From Flavobacteriales bacterium CG_4_9_14_3_um_filter_40_17 (GTDB lineage Bacteria > Bacteroidota > Bacteroidia > Flavobacteriales > Flavobacteriaceae), in contig PFUR01000022.1 of NCBI GenBank assembly GCA_002790195.1, positions 1 to 61,566 on the forward strand: DNA of 61,566 bases, given 5' to 3'. How positions within the stretch are numbered: the stretch's first letter is position 1; each line of letters begins with the position of its first letter. The position numbers and the translations under genes are program-made. This document shows, in pieces, positions 7,553 through 16,385 of the stretch. The notes under the pieces were generated by a model. That model did no database searches. It saw only the letters and a program-made list of their open reading frames with translations, and was not told where the DNA came from.

Positions 7553-9103
7553 CTACAATTCAAACTTGATTCCCTGCGCTAAAGGCAATTCCGTAGAGTA
7601 GTTGATGGTGTTGGTTTGCCTGCGCATATAGACTTTCCAAGCATCCGATCCACTTTCCCTGCCGCCACCGGTTTCTTTTTCCCCTCCAAATGCACCGCCG
7701 ATTTCCGCACCGCTCGTACCGATGTTTACATTGGCAATCCCGCAATCTGAACCGGTTTGTGATAAAAATAATTCGGCTTCTCGCAAATTGTTGGTCATGA
7801 TAGAAGACGACAAGCCTTGTACAACTCTGTTTTGAATATCAATTGCGTTTTGCAAAGAGCCTGTATATTTCAACAAATACAATATGGGCGCAAAAGTTTC
7901 TTTTTGAACTATTTCATAATCGGGATTCGCTTCCGCGATGGCTGGTTTCACGTAACAACCACTTTCGTAACCCTCCCCTTCCAAAACACCTCCGGGAACA
8001 AGCAATTTTCCGCCTTCGGCCGCTACTTTTTGCAGTGCATTTTGATACTGTGCAACGGCTTGTTTGTCAATCAGCGGACCGACATGGTTGTTTGTGTCCA
8101 AAGGGTTTCCGATACGCAATTGCCGATACGCCTTAACCAAAGCATCCACCACTTGCCCATAAATACTTTCATGGATGATGAGGCGGCGGGTTGAGGTGCA
8201 TCTTTGCCCACATGTACCTACCGCACCAAACACACTGCCTACAACTGTCATCTTGATATCTGCATCCGGTGTGACGATAATCGCATTGTTACCACCCAAT
8301 TCCAATAAAGATTTACCCAAACGTACGGCTACGTTTTGTGCCACTTTCTTACCCATCGCAGTTGATCCGGTTGCCGAAATTAGCGGTATTCGCGTATCTT
8401 TTGTCAACAGTTCGCCGATTCGGTAGTCGCCGGTGACCAAACAGGAAATTCCTTCAGGGAGTTGGTTCTCTGCCAATACTTCTGCTATCAGTTTTTGACA
8501 AGCAATTCCGCACAAAGGTGTTTTTTCGGAAGGTTTCCAAATGCAAACATCACCACAAATCCAAGCCAAAGCTGTGTTCCAACTCCAAACGGCTACCGGA
8601 AAATTGAAGGCAGAAATAATTCCGACTATGCCCAGCGGATGATATTGTTCGTACATGCGGTGATTGGGTCTTTCGGAATGCATGGTGAGCCCATGCAACT
8701 GGCGGGAAAGCCCAACGGCAAAATCGCAGATGTCAATCATTTCTTGCACCTCTCCCCAACCTTCCTGCAATGATTTGCCCATTTCATAAGACACCAATTT
8801 GCCTAAATTGTCTTTGTTTTCCCTTAATTTTTCTCCAAATTGACGGACAATTTCACCCCGAAAAGGGGCGGGTTTGGTACGCCATAATTTAAAAGCTTCC
8901 GAAGCTGTCGCTACCACTTTTTCATAATTTTTTTCATTGGTCATCGTCACAGAGGCGATAATTTTGCCATCAACCGGCGAGACAGAATCGATGGTTTCGG
9001 CAGTTTCAAACCAAATGTTTCCGGTAGAAGTCCCCTGATTTTTGGAGTTGATTTGCAACGCTTTGAGTACGCTTTCTATACGGAAGGAAGATTGATGAGC
9101 CAT
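7553..9103 (-). CDS. amaB: Aldehyde dehydrogenase, ALDH7/antiquitin type (alpha-aminoadipic semialdehyde dehydrogenase)
   Basis: A 516-residue NAD-dependent aldehyde dehydrogenase. Catalytic residues are visible: N167 in FNFP, the general base E268 in LELGG, and the nucleophile C302 in GQRCTSTRR. The G-S-T-A-M-G motif of the nucleotide site is at 246-251. The GQRCTSTRRLI block and the opening SVSPVDGKIIASV match the ALDH7 (antiquitin/AmaB) subfamily, which oxidises alpha-aminoadipic semialdehyde in lysine breakdown or other semialdehydes. No other lysine-pathway gene is nearby, so the pathway is inferred from subfamily alone. Upstream, a TACCTTCG element on the minus strand (near 9150) and a 14-bp palindrome at 9107-9120 may form its control region. 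Confidence 0.9.
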   Translation of the reverse strand: MAHQSSFRIESVLKALQINSKNQGTSTGNIWFETAETIDSVSPVDGKIIASVTMTNEKNYEKVVATASEAFKLWRTKPAPFRGEIVRQFGEKLRENKDNLGKLVSYEMGKSLQEGWGEVQEMIDICDFAVGLSRQLHGLTMHSERPNHRMYEQYHPLGIVGIISAFNFPVAVWSWNTALAWICGDVCIWKPSEKTPLCGIACQKLIAEVLAENQLPEGISCLVTGDYRIGELLTKDTRIPLISATGSTAMGKKVAQNVAVRLGKSLLELGGNNAIIVTPDADIKMTVVGSVFGAVGTCGQRCTSTRRLIIHESIYGQVVDALVKAYRQLRIGNPLDTNNHVGPLIDKQAVAQYQNALQKVAAEGGKLLVPGGVLEGEGYESGCYVKPAIAEANPDYEIVQKETFAPILYLLKYTGSLQNAIDIQNRVVQGLSSSIMTNNLREAELFLSQTGSDCGIANVNIGTSGAEIGGAFGGEKETGGGRESGSDAWKVYMRRQTNTINYSTELPLAQGIKFEL

Positions 9104-9106
9104 GAT

Positions 9107-9120
9107 TTATAACGTTATAA
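9107..9120. promoter_or_regulatory. Perfect 14-bp palindrome just upstream of the aldehyde dehydrogenase start
   Basis: TTATAACGTTATAA reads identically on both strands and lies 3 bases upstream of the ATG at 9103 (minus strand), downstream of a probable promoter. A perfect 14-bp palindrome in a leader is a candidate operator for a dimeric regulator, or it may act on translation as a hairpin. Being AT-rich, it could also be chance. Confidence 0.35.
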
Positions 9121-9181
9121 TCGGAGTTTGTGATAATTTTTTACGAAGGTATGAAAATCCCAGCATTTTTTTGACTTTAGA

Positions 9182-9215
9182 TTTGTAAGGTTTACGAAAA
9201 AATCGACTAAATTTG
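9182..9215 (+). promoter_or_regulatory. Strong Bacteroidota promoter for the cupin-like gene
   Basis: TTTG at 9182-9185 and TAAATTTG at 9208-9215 are separated by 22 bases, close to the TTTG/TAnnTTTG consensus. Transcription would start near 9222, giving a leader of about 50 bases before the ATG at 9273. Confidence 0.7.
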
Positions 9216-9272
9216 CCGATAATTCAATCTCTTTTAAGATTTATTCAACTTACAGAATTTTCTCATTAAAAC

Positions 9273-10133
9273 ATGAAACTGTTACCATTAGATAGAATTG
9301 ACTACATCGATAAGGAAGATTTTAAAAGGTTGTACTTTCTTCCTCAAAAGCCCTTGGTTTTCAAGAGTTTTTCGCAAGATTGGAAAGCCCGGAATCTTTG
9401 GACTTACGATTTTTTCAAAAAAGATGCCGGTGATGTGCCGGTCGATGTCTTTGGAAGTTGGACAAAAAACCACCCGACCAAAATCACACGTACACCGCAA
9501 AAAGTGATGCCCTTTGGGGAATATTTGAGGCTTTTAGAAGACGGACCAACGGAATACCGCCTCTTTTTGTTCGATTTATTTAAGCACAAACCTGAATACA
9601 GAAAACACTTTGACTTTCCCGGCTTTGCGCCCGCTTGGGTCAAAACGCACCCGTTTTTGTTTTTTGGCGGCGAAGGATCGGATGTCCGGTTGCATTTTGA
9701 TTTGGATTTATCAAATGTCTTTTTGACACAGTTTGCCGGTAAAAAACGCGTGGTTTTGTTTGCTCCCGATCAATCCGAATTGCTTTACAAACAACCATTC
9801 AGCTCACACAGCAATATAGATATGCGAAATCCCGATGAATCTAAATTTCCGGCTATCAAAAACTTGGTTGGCTATGAATGTGAATTGACCCATGGCGATA
9901 CTTTATTTATGCCTTCCGGATATTGGCATTACATTCAATATACAACCAGTGGCTTTTCGATGGCATTGCGCTGTCTAAACACTTCTTACACCCAAAAAGC
10001 CCGTGCGGCATACAACGTTTTGGTAATGAAAACAGTCGATGATTTGTTGAGTAAAATGGCCGATCAACGTTGGTCTGCTTACAAGCTCCGAAAGGCCAAA
10101 GAAATTGCGGAACGCACACTCCAGCTAAATTAA
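9273..10133 (+). CDS. Cupin-like / JmjC-domain 2-oxoglutarate-dependent oxygenase-like protein
   Basis: A 286-residue cytoplasmic protein of the cupin_8/JmjC-like superfamily. The iron-binding facial triad is visible: HFD at H141 and D143, and the distal His in GYWHYIQY (H219). The phrase KRVVLFAPDQSELLY after the first motif and HGDTLFMPSGYWH before the last are classic for FIH-like hydroxylases. Known relatives hydroxylate proteins (ribosomal proteins, asparagines) or tRNA using Fe(II) and 2-oxoglutarate; the target here is unknown. It has its own strong promoter and overlaps the convergent DUF2797 gene by 4 bases. Confidence 0.85.
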   Translation: MKLLPLDRIDYIDKEDFKRLYFLPQKPLVFKSFSQDWKARNLWTYDFFKKDAGDVPVDVFGSWTKNHPTKITRTPQKVMPFGEYLRLLEDGPTEYRLFLFDLFKHKPEYRKHFDFPGFAPAWVKTHPFLFFGGEGSDVRLHFDLDLSNVFLTQFAGKKRVVLFAPDQSELLYKQPFSSHSNIDMRNPDESKFPAIKNLVGYECELTHGDTLFMPSGYWHYIQYTTSGFSMALRCLNTSYTQKARAAYNVLVMKTVDDLLSKMADQRWSAYKLRKAKEIAERTLQLN

Positions 10134-10924
10134 ATTTCTATACTTACCACAAAACCTTCGTGGTTTCTGACATTGAATACAATGCCGTTTTCAAACAGCA
10201 GGTATTGACCGCGGATTCCAGTGAGCCGGCCTTTGAAAGTAGATGTTTTCTCAAGGTTCAATGAACTTACTTTGCTCGGGTATGCCATAACAGGATAGGT
10301 GATTTGGTGGGATTTCATCTTTTTTTCATCAAAATACATCAAGACTTCATCGGGCAGGTGTGGCTTCATAGAAAAAGCTATTTCCGATAAATTCTCATTG
10401 GAATCCCTATTTTGCAACATCAGCCGCCAATTGGTTTTGTCGGACAAATGTTCTTTAAGGACAACCTCGGTTACACCTGCCAAATAGCGATTAGGCACTT
10501 CCAAAAATACCAAAGCTGAAGAAGCTCCTTGGTCAATCCACCGGGTTGGGACTTGTGTTTTTCGCGTAACACCTACTTTGAGGCCGCCGGACAATGCTAA
10601 ATATACAATATGTGGTTGTAACTGTACTTTGGTTTCGTAGGCCAAATCACGGTCTTCAATTTCTAAATGCGCTTTGCTGAGTTCGGGCCTGAAAATCCAA
10701 TCGCCGGCTTCGGGGATTTTTTGATAGCAATCATAACAAAAACCCTGTCTGAAAATTTTTTTTGGCAGTCCGCAAGACAAACATTCATATCCTTCAAAAT
10801 TGATAGAAAGTTCATGCCCAATCAATTGATTGAGCGCAACAAACTCGTCCTCAAAAACTTGATAATATTTTACAGGCGTTGCCCATTCTGTTTTCATTTT
10901 ATGAAGCGTACCGATAATCTTCAT
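10130..10924 (-). CDS. DUF2797 family protein with zinc-ribbon-like cysteines
   Basis: A 264-residue protein of the DUF2797 family, known in Bacteroidota and Actinomycetota but without an assigned function. A four-cysteine zinc-binding pattern is visible at CLSCGLPKKIFRQGFCYDC (CxxC ... CxxC). It is followed by HIVYLALSGGLKVGVTRKTQVPTRWIDQGA, a segment that resembles the GIY-YIG nuclease fold core (Y-x-GVTRK ... R). It may therefore bind or process nucleic acid, but that is inference. It converges on the cupin-like gene (4-base overlap), and its start is 200 bases from the divergent GH3 gene. The pairing with GH3 is, as I recall, common in the phylum. Confidence 0.8.
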   Translation of the reverse strand: MKIIGTLHKMKTEWATPVKYYQVFEDEFVALNQLIGHELSINFEGYECLSCGLPKKIFRQGFCYDCYQKIPEAGDWIFRPELSKAHLEIEDRDLAYETKVQLQPHIVYLALSGGLKVGVTRKTQVPTRWIDQGASSALVFLEVPNRYLAGVTEVVLKEHLSDKTNWRLMLQNRDSNENLSEIAFSMKPHLPDEVLMYFDEKKMKSHQITYPVMAYPSKVSSLNLEKTSTFKGRLTGIRGQYLLFENGIVFNVRNHEGFVVSIEI

Positions 10925-11124
10925 TCCGTTTGTTTTTGATTAAAATTTGTTTAAATTTGAATAGGTTTAATTTTGATAAATTTATAAAAATTTGATCATA
11001 TAAGCCGAATAGTTGAAAACGAGATAATCAAACCATAGTTGGTTTTAGAATCTGACAATAATTAATACAAAGAAAGCCTATACGAAATCGATTGCATCAA
11101 CAGTAACCAACTAAACCAACCTCC

Positions 11125-12651
11125 ATGTCATTTTTGATTGTCAATTCGATAGCTTCGTGGTTTCTCAAAAAGAGATTCCACCAGATGGAATTGTTTCTAA
11201 AATACCCTGCAGAAGTACAGAATGAGTTGCTCCTAGGTTTAATAGAAAAGGCTAAAGACACTGCATGTGGAAAAATAAATCATTTTTCCGAAATCAACAC
11301 CTACGAAAAATTTGCACGTCAAGTGCCTGTTTGCCGTTATGAAGAAATCGAGCCAACCATCGAACGGGCACGCATGGGTGAGAGCAATATTTTTTGGCCT
11401 ACCCCTATCCGGTGGTTTGCCAAATCAAGTGGCACTTCCAATGCCAAGAGCAAATTTATCCCGGTGAGCGAGCAATCGCTCGAAGATTGCCATTATGCTG
11501 CGGCTAAAGATTTGCTGTGTATCTATTTGAACAACAATCCGGAATCCCAACTTTTCACAGGCAAGAGCCTTCGTTTGGGAGGCAGCAAACAATTGTATCG
11601 CGAAAACGGCACTACTTTTGGTGATTTGTCGGCTATTTTAATCGACAATATGCCAATTTGGGCTACCCTAAGCAGCACCCCTACCAGCAAAGTTTCATTA
11701 ATGAACGATTGGGAAACTAAACTTCAGGCTATCGTAAATGAATCCATCAAAGAGAATGTGACCAGCATGGCCGGTGTCCCATCCTGGATGATGGTCTTGT
11801 TGCATCAAGTTTTGGAAACCACGGGCAAACAAAACCTTTTGCAAGTTTGGGAGAACTTGGAAGTCTATTTTCATGGCGGGGTGAGTTTCGACCCGTATGT
11901 TGACCAATACAAGAAATTAATCCCTAAAAGCAATTTTAAATACTACGAAATTTATAACGCTTCTGAAGGATTCTTCGCAATACAGGATTCAAACCACTCT
12001 AAAGACCTATTGTTGATGTTGGACTATGGCGTTTTCTATGAATTCATTCCCATGGAAACATATGGCAAATCAACCGAAAAGGCCATTCCGCTTTGGGAAG
12101 TCGAAATCGGAAAAAACTACGCCATTGTCATCACTACCAACGCGGGCTTGTGGCGCTATCTCATCGGCGACACAGTGCGCTTCACTAGTTTAAGTCCGTA
12201 CCGGATCAAAATAACAGGCCGTACCAAACACCATATCAATGTATTCGGTGAAGAGTTAATCATCGAAAATGCCGAAGATGCTTTGCGCAGAGTTTGCGAG
12301 CTCACCTCTGCCGAAATTGTGGATTACACCGCCGGGCCGGTTTTTATGAAAGGTAACAAAAAAGGAGCTCACGAATGGATTATCGAATTCAAAACACCAC
12401 CGAAAGATTTTAGAAAATTTGAAGCACTTTTAGATCATACCCTCAAAGAACTCAACTCGGACTACGAAGCCAAACGAAATGGCAACATGACCTTAACCAA
12501 GCCGCTGATTCACTTAGCAAGAGCGCGTCTTTTCTACGATTGGCTCAAGCGGCACAACAAACTCGGCGGGCAACACAAAGTTCCGCGCCTTTCCAACAGC
12601 CGCGATTATTTAGACGAGTTGCTCATGATGAATGGAGGTCTCGGGGTTTGA
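11125..12651 (+). CDS. GH3 family acyl-adenylate-forming enzyme (bacterial GH3)
   Basis: A 508-residue member of the GH3 family, the plant acyl-acid amido synthetases that conjugate auxin or jasmonate to amino acids after adenylation. ATP-binding motifs of the family are visible: AKSSGTSNAKSKFIP (motif 1), EIYNASEGFFAIQD (motif 2) and YRIKITGRTKHHINVFGEEL (motif 3). The enzyme is cytoplasmic, and the predicted reaction is activation of a carboxylic acid as an acyl adenylate and transfer to an amine. Bacterial substrates are unknown to me. It stands alone on its strand, with DUF2797 divergent upstream and DUF5686 convergent downstream. Confidence 0.88.
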   Translation: MSFLIVNSIASWFLKKRFHQMELFLKYPAEVQNELLLGLIEKAKDTACGKINHFSEINTYEKFARQVPVCRYEEIEPTIERARMGESNIFWPTPIRWFAKSSGTSNAKSKFIPVSEQSLEDCHYAAAKDLLCIYLNNNPESQLFTGKSLRLGGSKQLYRENGTTFGDLSAILIDNMPIWATLSSTPTSKVSLMNDWETKLQAIVNESIKENVTSMAGVPSWMMVLLHQVLETTGKQNLLQVWENLEVYFHGGVSFDPYVDQYKKLIPKSNFKYYEIYNASEGFFAIQDSNHSKDLLLMLDYGVFYEFIPMETYGKSTEKAIPLWEVEIGKNYAIVITTNAGLWRYLIGDTVRFTSLSPYRIKITGRTKHHINVFGEELIIENAEDALRRVCELTSAEIVDYTAGPVFMKGNKKGAHEWIIEFKTPPKDFRKFEALLDHTLKELNSDYEAKRNGNMTLTKPLIHLARARLFYDWLKRHNKLGGQHKVPRLSNSRDYLDELLMMNGGLGV

Positions 12652-12691
12652 GAACGCGCTGTAACGATTTCAGATTAAATATTGAGCGGTT

Positions 12692-15187
12692 TTAAAAATG
12701 AAACCCGAATGACCATTTGATAGAAAACGGTCTTGCATCGGGAAGATCCAGATAATTGCCTCGAAAGCTGAAATCAAACCGCATCAGCCTGAAAACATTG
12801 TCGATTGCAAACCCGTATTCGTAATAGATGTGCTCATCCGGTGCTCGCAATATCACGTTTGTATCATTTATTGCAATATTTTTATCTGACAAACCGCCAT
12901 AGACCCCTCTCCAGAAAACCACCTCTCGAAGATTGTATTTTCTAATATAAGGTACACGTGAGAAAAGCCGCCCGTTGAAATTGTGTTCGAGGTGGAGCGA
13001 TACATATTTGTCAACTACAAATTCGTAGTAATCCATATTTCCAAACGTATTGAAGGTATTGAAGAACGCCTGATTGGCCGGAACGGGAAATTGCAACGCC
13101 AGGGGAACAGTCCCAAAAAGCCTTCCCACTTCTATTATAGACTGAAATCTGCCAAAACCACCAATATTAATGGGTTGTTTATAGAAAAACTGTAGCTTTT
13201 CATAATTAAAATCTTGGTCAGTCAAACCGCTGATGCCTTTGGTAAAGCTGGCAAAAATTCTCGTAAAATCGGTGTCCACATCCCAGCGTTCAACACCGTA
13301 CCCCGCCATTTGACGTTTCGGGGTGAAATCTAAGGAAAAATCCAATTCCGTTTGTTTGACAATTTTTTCTTTGGTGGTAAAGGTATTGTCCGTGAAATAA
13401 TTAAGAAGAAAGTCTCTTTCCTGACCCGATTTCATGGTTTTGTAAGTCGTTCCAACTTTGAAAATCAGATCCTTCGCAAACTCGCCCTCAATAGCAAAAT
13501 TGGTCCGGTTGATGTTGGTCAGTTTAGAATTATCTCCTGAAGTAAGAAGAGCAGATGAGGCGACACTTTGTGAAAAAATATCATTGGTTTTGGCAAAACT
13601 GATGCTACTTTGTTCCAAATCGCGGCCATGGCCGAATTCTAAAATAATCCGGTCTTTTTTCCCGACCATCCATTTGCTGACAAAGCCGTATTTGAATCGT
13701 GCATCTTTAAAGCCATAGGCGGTATATCCTGTAATTCGCCAAAGGTCGTTTTGGCTAAAATAAGTTCTTCCCGCCAACTTAAGTCTAAGCCCTTCTATAT
13801 CATTCTGTCCGATAAAACTGAGTAGTGGGCCTAAGTCTAAATTATATTTCGGTAATTCCCAATAACCGGTCGCTATTATCGAGGTGAAATTGTAAATTCT
13901 TTTAAATTTCGGCACTTTTACCAGTGTGTCCAACATTTTGTAGATGCCAATTTCGTCTTTGTTTAACTGCTCCAATCTTTTTTCTGCCCAAAATTCGTCT
14001 GCTCTTTTATATATTGAAGTATCAAATGGGTCGGTTAGTTTATTGTAGAAAGAAGAGGGTTTTTCGTCATCAAATTTATAGTTGGCATAAACCGTTGTTC
14101 TTTTACCGTAAATTCCTTTAGATTCTTCTTTTTTTCGAATGGCAAAATCCGAAAGCATGTAGTCGCGCTTCAAAAGGAAAACGGAATCATTCACGATATC
14201 AAATTCTTGTTCGATATAGATTTCTTTTACCCAGTTGATATTGGCACTTTTGGCAGCCGCCATTTGGATTTTTTGGACAGCCCAAGTGGTGTCATTCACC
14301 CAAAAATCTCCTTTGAAGGTAAGCTCGTTTGGCCGGCGCGGATAGAAAACAATGTTGTAACTCCATTTGTTGTCGATAAAAGCGGAATCGCTCAAGGCGT
14401 AATTATAGTTTTGAATCCCTGTCCGAGAAAGCGGGCTGACAAAACTTTTATCAAAGAATTTCAAATAATTGTCATAGATATCATATTTTGGATACAAATC
14501 TTTGACAAATTCAATCAAGTTTTGATTGTCTTCAAAGCCTGAGTTTCTATTCCCTAATAAGTCTTCTCTTTTTTTGTTGAGTTTATTGTCACCGTAAACT
14601 TTCGACGATATTTCATTGATGAAAAAGGGAATGTAAGTTTTTCCGGTGACTCGGTTAGTGTCTAAGTAGTCAAACATAAATTCTAGCCCTTTGAAAAACT
14701 TTCCGTTTATCGAAGCGCTGTCGATAGTGTTGAGGTCAAACTCGACTTTTTCATATTTGTCATACGAATACTGATCGACCATGTTAAGCCCGTTCATTTT
14801 CCTTCTTTCCCAGATTTTTCTGAGAATGTCGATAGCCGGATTGTTTTTCTTGCTTAATTTTCCGGTATAAACAGTAACTTCCCGGAGCTGCTCGCCTTTT
14901 TGGAGTACCACATCCATATTAAAAGTAACTCTTTTCTGAAGCTTTATCTCTTGAGAAGCAAAGCCCATACTGGAAATAACCAAAATCTCTTCATTGTTTT
15001 TGCTCTCCAAATAGAAACGGCCATCTTCGTTGCTGATGACCCCGATGGTTGTGTTTTTGAAATAAACATTTACAAAAGGTATCGGGTGCCCGTCTTCGTC
15101 CTTGATATATCCACCAACTTTGGTTTGAGAAAAAACGACTGCACTAAACAAGAGCAGTGCGAACAAAATGATATTTTTTGATTGCAT
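12692..15187 (-). CDS. DUF5686 / carboxypeptidase-regulatory-like outer membrane protein
   Basis: An 831-residue exported protein: signal peptide (MQSKNIILFALLLFSAVVFS), then a CarboxypepD_reg-like/CNA-B-type beta domain (about 23-110, with VGGYIKDEDGHPIPFVNVYFKNTTIGVISNEDGRF), then a long DUF5686 region ending in a beta-barrel-like tail (DFSFRGNYLDLPDARPFSIKWSFGFHF). This architecture is widespread in Bacteroidota outer membranes and has no assigned function; the front domain resembles that of SusC-like receptors, but no plug domain is seen. The start at 15187 matches the signal peptide (a longer frame begins at 15205). It lies downstream of pdhB on the same strand, with an inverted repeat between them. 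Confidence 0.83.
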   Translation of the reverse strand: MQSKNIILFALLLFSAVVFSQTKVGGYIKDEDGHPIPFVNVYFKNTTIGVISNEDGRFYLESKNNEEILVISSMGFASQEIKLQKRVTFNMDVVLQKGEQLREVTVYTGKLSKKNNPAIDILRKIWERRKMNGLNMVDQYSYDKYEKVEFDLNTIDSASINGKFFKGLEFMFDYLDTNRVTGKTYIPFFINEISSKVYGDNKLNKKREDLLGNRNSGFEDNQNLIEFVKDLYPKYDIYDNYLKFFDKSFVSPLSRTGIQNYNYALSDSAFIDNKWSYNIVFYPRRPNELTFKGDFWVNDTTWAVQKIQMAAAKSANINWVKEIYIEQEFDIVNDSVFLLKRDYMLSDFAIRKKEESKGIYGKRTTVYANYKFDDEKPSSFYNKLTDPFDTSIYKRADEFWAEKRLEQLNKDEIGIYKMLDTLVKVPKFKRIYNFTSIIATGYWELPKYNLDLGPLLSFIGQNDIEGLRLKLAGRTYFSQNDLWRITGYTAYGFKDARFKYGFVSKWMVGKKDRIILEFGHGRDLEQSSISFAKTNDIFSQSVASSALLTSGDNSKLTNINRTNFAIEGEFAKDLIFKVGTTYKTMKSGQERDFLLNYFTDNTFTTKEKIVKQTELDFSLDFTPKRQMAGYGVERWDVDTDFTRIFASFTKGISGLTDQDFNYEKLQFFYKQPINIGGFGRFQSIIEVGRLFGTVPLALQFPVPANQAFFNTFNTFGNMDYYEFVVDKYVSLHLEHNFNGRLFSRVPYIRKYNLREVVFWRGVYGGLSDKNIAINDTNVILRAPDEHIYYEYGFAIDNVFRLMRFDFSFRGNYLDLPDARPFSIKWSFGFHF

Positions 15188-15198
15188 AATGTAGATTA

Positions 15199-15222
15199 AC
15201 TTCATCCATTATTAGATGAAGT
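15199..15222. promoter_or_regulatory. Inverted repeat (8-bp stem) between pdhB and the DUF5686 gene
   Basis: ACTTCATC at 15199-15206 pairs with GATGAAGT at 15215-15222 around an 8-base loop. It lies between the pdhB stop (15255) and the next start (15187) on the minus strand. There is no U-run on either side, so it is a weaker fit to a terminator than to an operator or a leader hairpin. Confidence 0.4.
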
Positions 15223-15254
15223 CAAATGTTAAAACTTACAGGATAATGAACAAC

Positions 15255-16232
15255 TTACGCGTAACACACTTTTTTTACTGCTTTGACCACATCATTGCTG
15301 TTAGGAAGCCATTCGGCTAACAAAACGGGTGAGTAAGGCGCAGGCGTATCGGCCGTATTAATTTTGATAATTGGCGCGTCGAGATAGTCAAAAGCTTGTG
15401 ATTGAACTTGATACGTAATCTCAGTCGAAATATTTCCAAAAGGCCAAGATTCTTCCAAGATTACCAAACGATTGGTTTTTTTCACAGAATCGATGATAGT
15501 TTTGTGATCCATCGGGCGAATGGTCCGCAAATCGATGATTTCACAATCAATACCTTCTTTGGCTAGTTCCTCAGCAGCGAGAAATGCTTCTTTGATGATT
15601 TTTCCAAAAGAAACGATGGTCACATCTTTACCGGGTCTTTTGATATCTGCTACGCCTATCGGGATAAGGTATTCTTCTTCAGGGACTTCCCCTTTATCAC
15701 CATACATTTGTTCAGACTCCATAAATATAACCGGATCGTCGTCTCTGATAGCTGATTTTAAAAGACCTTTGGCATCATACGGATTGGACGGGACAATTAC
15801 TTTAAGGCCCGGGCAGTTGGCAAACCAGCTTTCGAAAGCTTGTGAGTGTGTTGCCGCCAATTGGCCTGCTGAAGCCGTCGGCCCTCTGAAAACGATGGGA
15901 ATGTTGAATTGCCCACCTGACATTTGACGCATCTTGGCTGCGTTGTTGATGATTTGGTCAATACCGACTAATGAAAAGTTAAAAGTCATGTATTCTACAA
16001 TCGGACGATTCCCATTCATGGCCGATCCAACAGCAATTCCGGAAAAACCCATCTCTGAGATAGGGGTATCTATAACACGCTTAGCACCAAACTCATCTAA
16101 CATCCCTTTAGATGCTTTGTATGCACCATTGTATTCTGCAACCTCTTCTCCCATCAAATAAATTGTCTCATCCCTGCGCATTTCTTCGCTCATCGCCTCA
16201 CAAATGGCTTCTCTAAATTGGATTGTTCTCAT
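15255..16232 (-). CDS. pdhB: Pyruvate dehydrogenase E1 component beta subunit
   Basis: A 325-residue protein, the thiamine-diphosphate enzyme subunit that works with E1 alpha to decarboxylate pyruvate for acetyl-CoA. The N-terminus MRTIQFREAICEAMSEEMRRDETIYLMGEEVAEYNGAYK and the middle (GGQFNIPIVFRGP, SWFANCPGLKVIVPSNPYDAKGLLKSAIRDDDPVIFME) match the PdhB/transketolase beta family. The conserved cofactor-site Glu lies in MGEEV. The family length is normal. pdhA is not in this window. The gene is divergent from etfB, sharing a 153-base control region. A clear minus-strand promoter lies at 16265-16299. A 2-oxoacid dehydrogenase of slightly different substrate range is the alternative. Confidence 0.93.
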   Translation of the reverse strand: MRTIQFREAICEAMSEEMRRDETIYLMGEEVAEYNGAYKASKGMLDEFGAKRVIDTPISEMGFSGIAVGSAMNGNRPIVEYMTFNFSLVGIDQIINNAAKMRQMSGGQFNIPIVFRGPTASAGQLAATHSQAFESWFANCPGLKVIVPSNPYDAKGLLKSAIRDDDPVIFMESEQMYGDKGEVPEEEYLIPIGVADIKRPGKDVTIVSFGKIIKEAFLAAEELAKEGIDCEIIDLRTIRPMDHKTIIDSVKKTNRLVILEESWPFGNISTEITYQVQSQAFDYLDAPIIKINTADTPAPYSPVLLAEWLPNSNDVVKAVKKVCYA

Positions 16233-16264
16233 AGTCTATGTGGATATAAATATTTTTAGAGACG

Positions 16265-16299
16265 CAAAAATACGAATAAAACAAAAACAGCCTGTCAAA
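16265..16299 (-). promoter_or_regulatory. Promoter of pdhB (minus strand), next to a 12-bp palindrome
   Basis: On the minus strand TATTTTTG (CAAAAATA at 16265-16272) matches TAnnTTTG exactly, and TTTG (CAAA at 16296-16299) lies 23 bases upstream of it. The ATG of pdhB is at 16232. In the same divergent region a perfect palindrome TATGCATGCATA occurs at 16320-16331, between this promoter and the probable etfB promoter (TACCTTCG at 16354-16361). Confidence 0.65.
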
Positions 16300-16385
16300 G
16301 AATAATTAAAAATTTTTATTATGCATGCATAGCATATTTTAAAAATTATTATGTACCTTCGTTTTGATTAAATATAAAATTCCAT

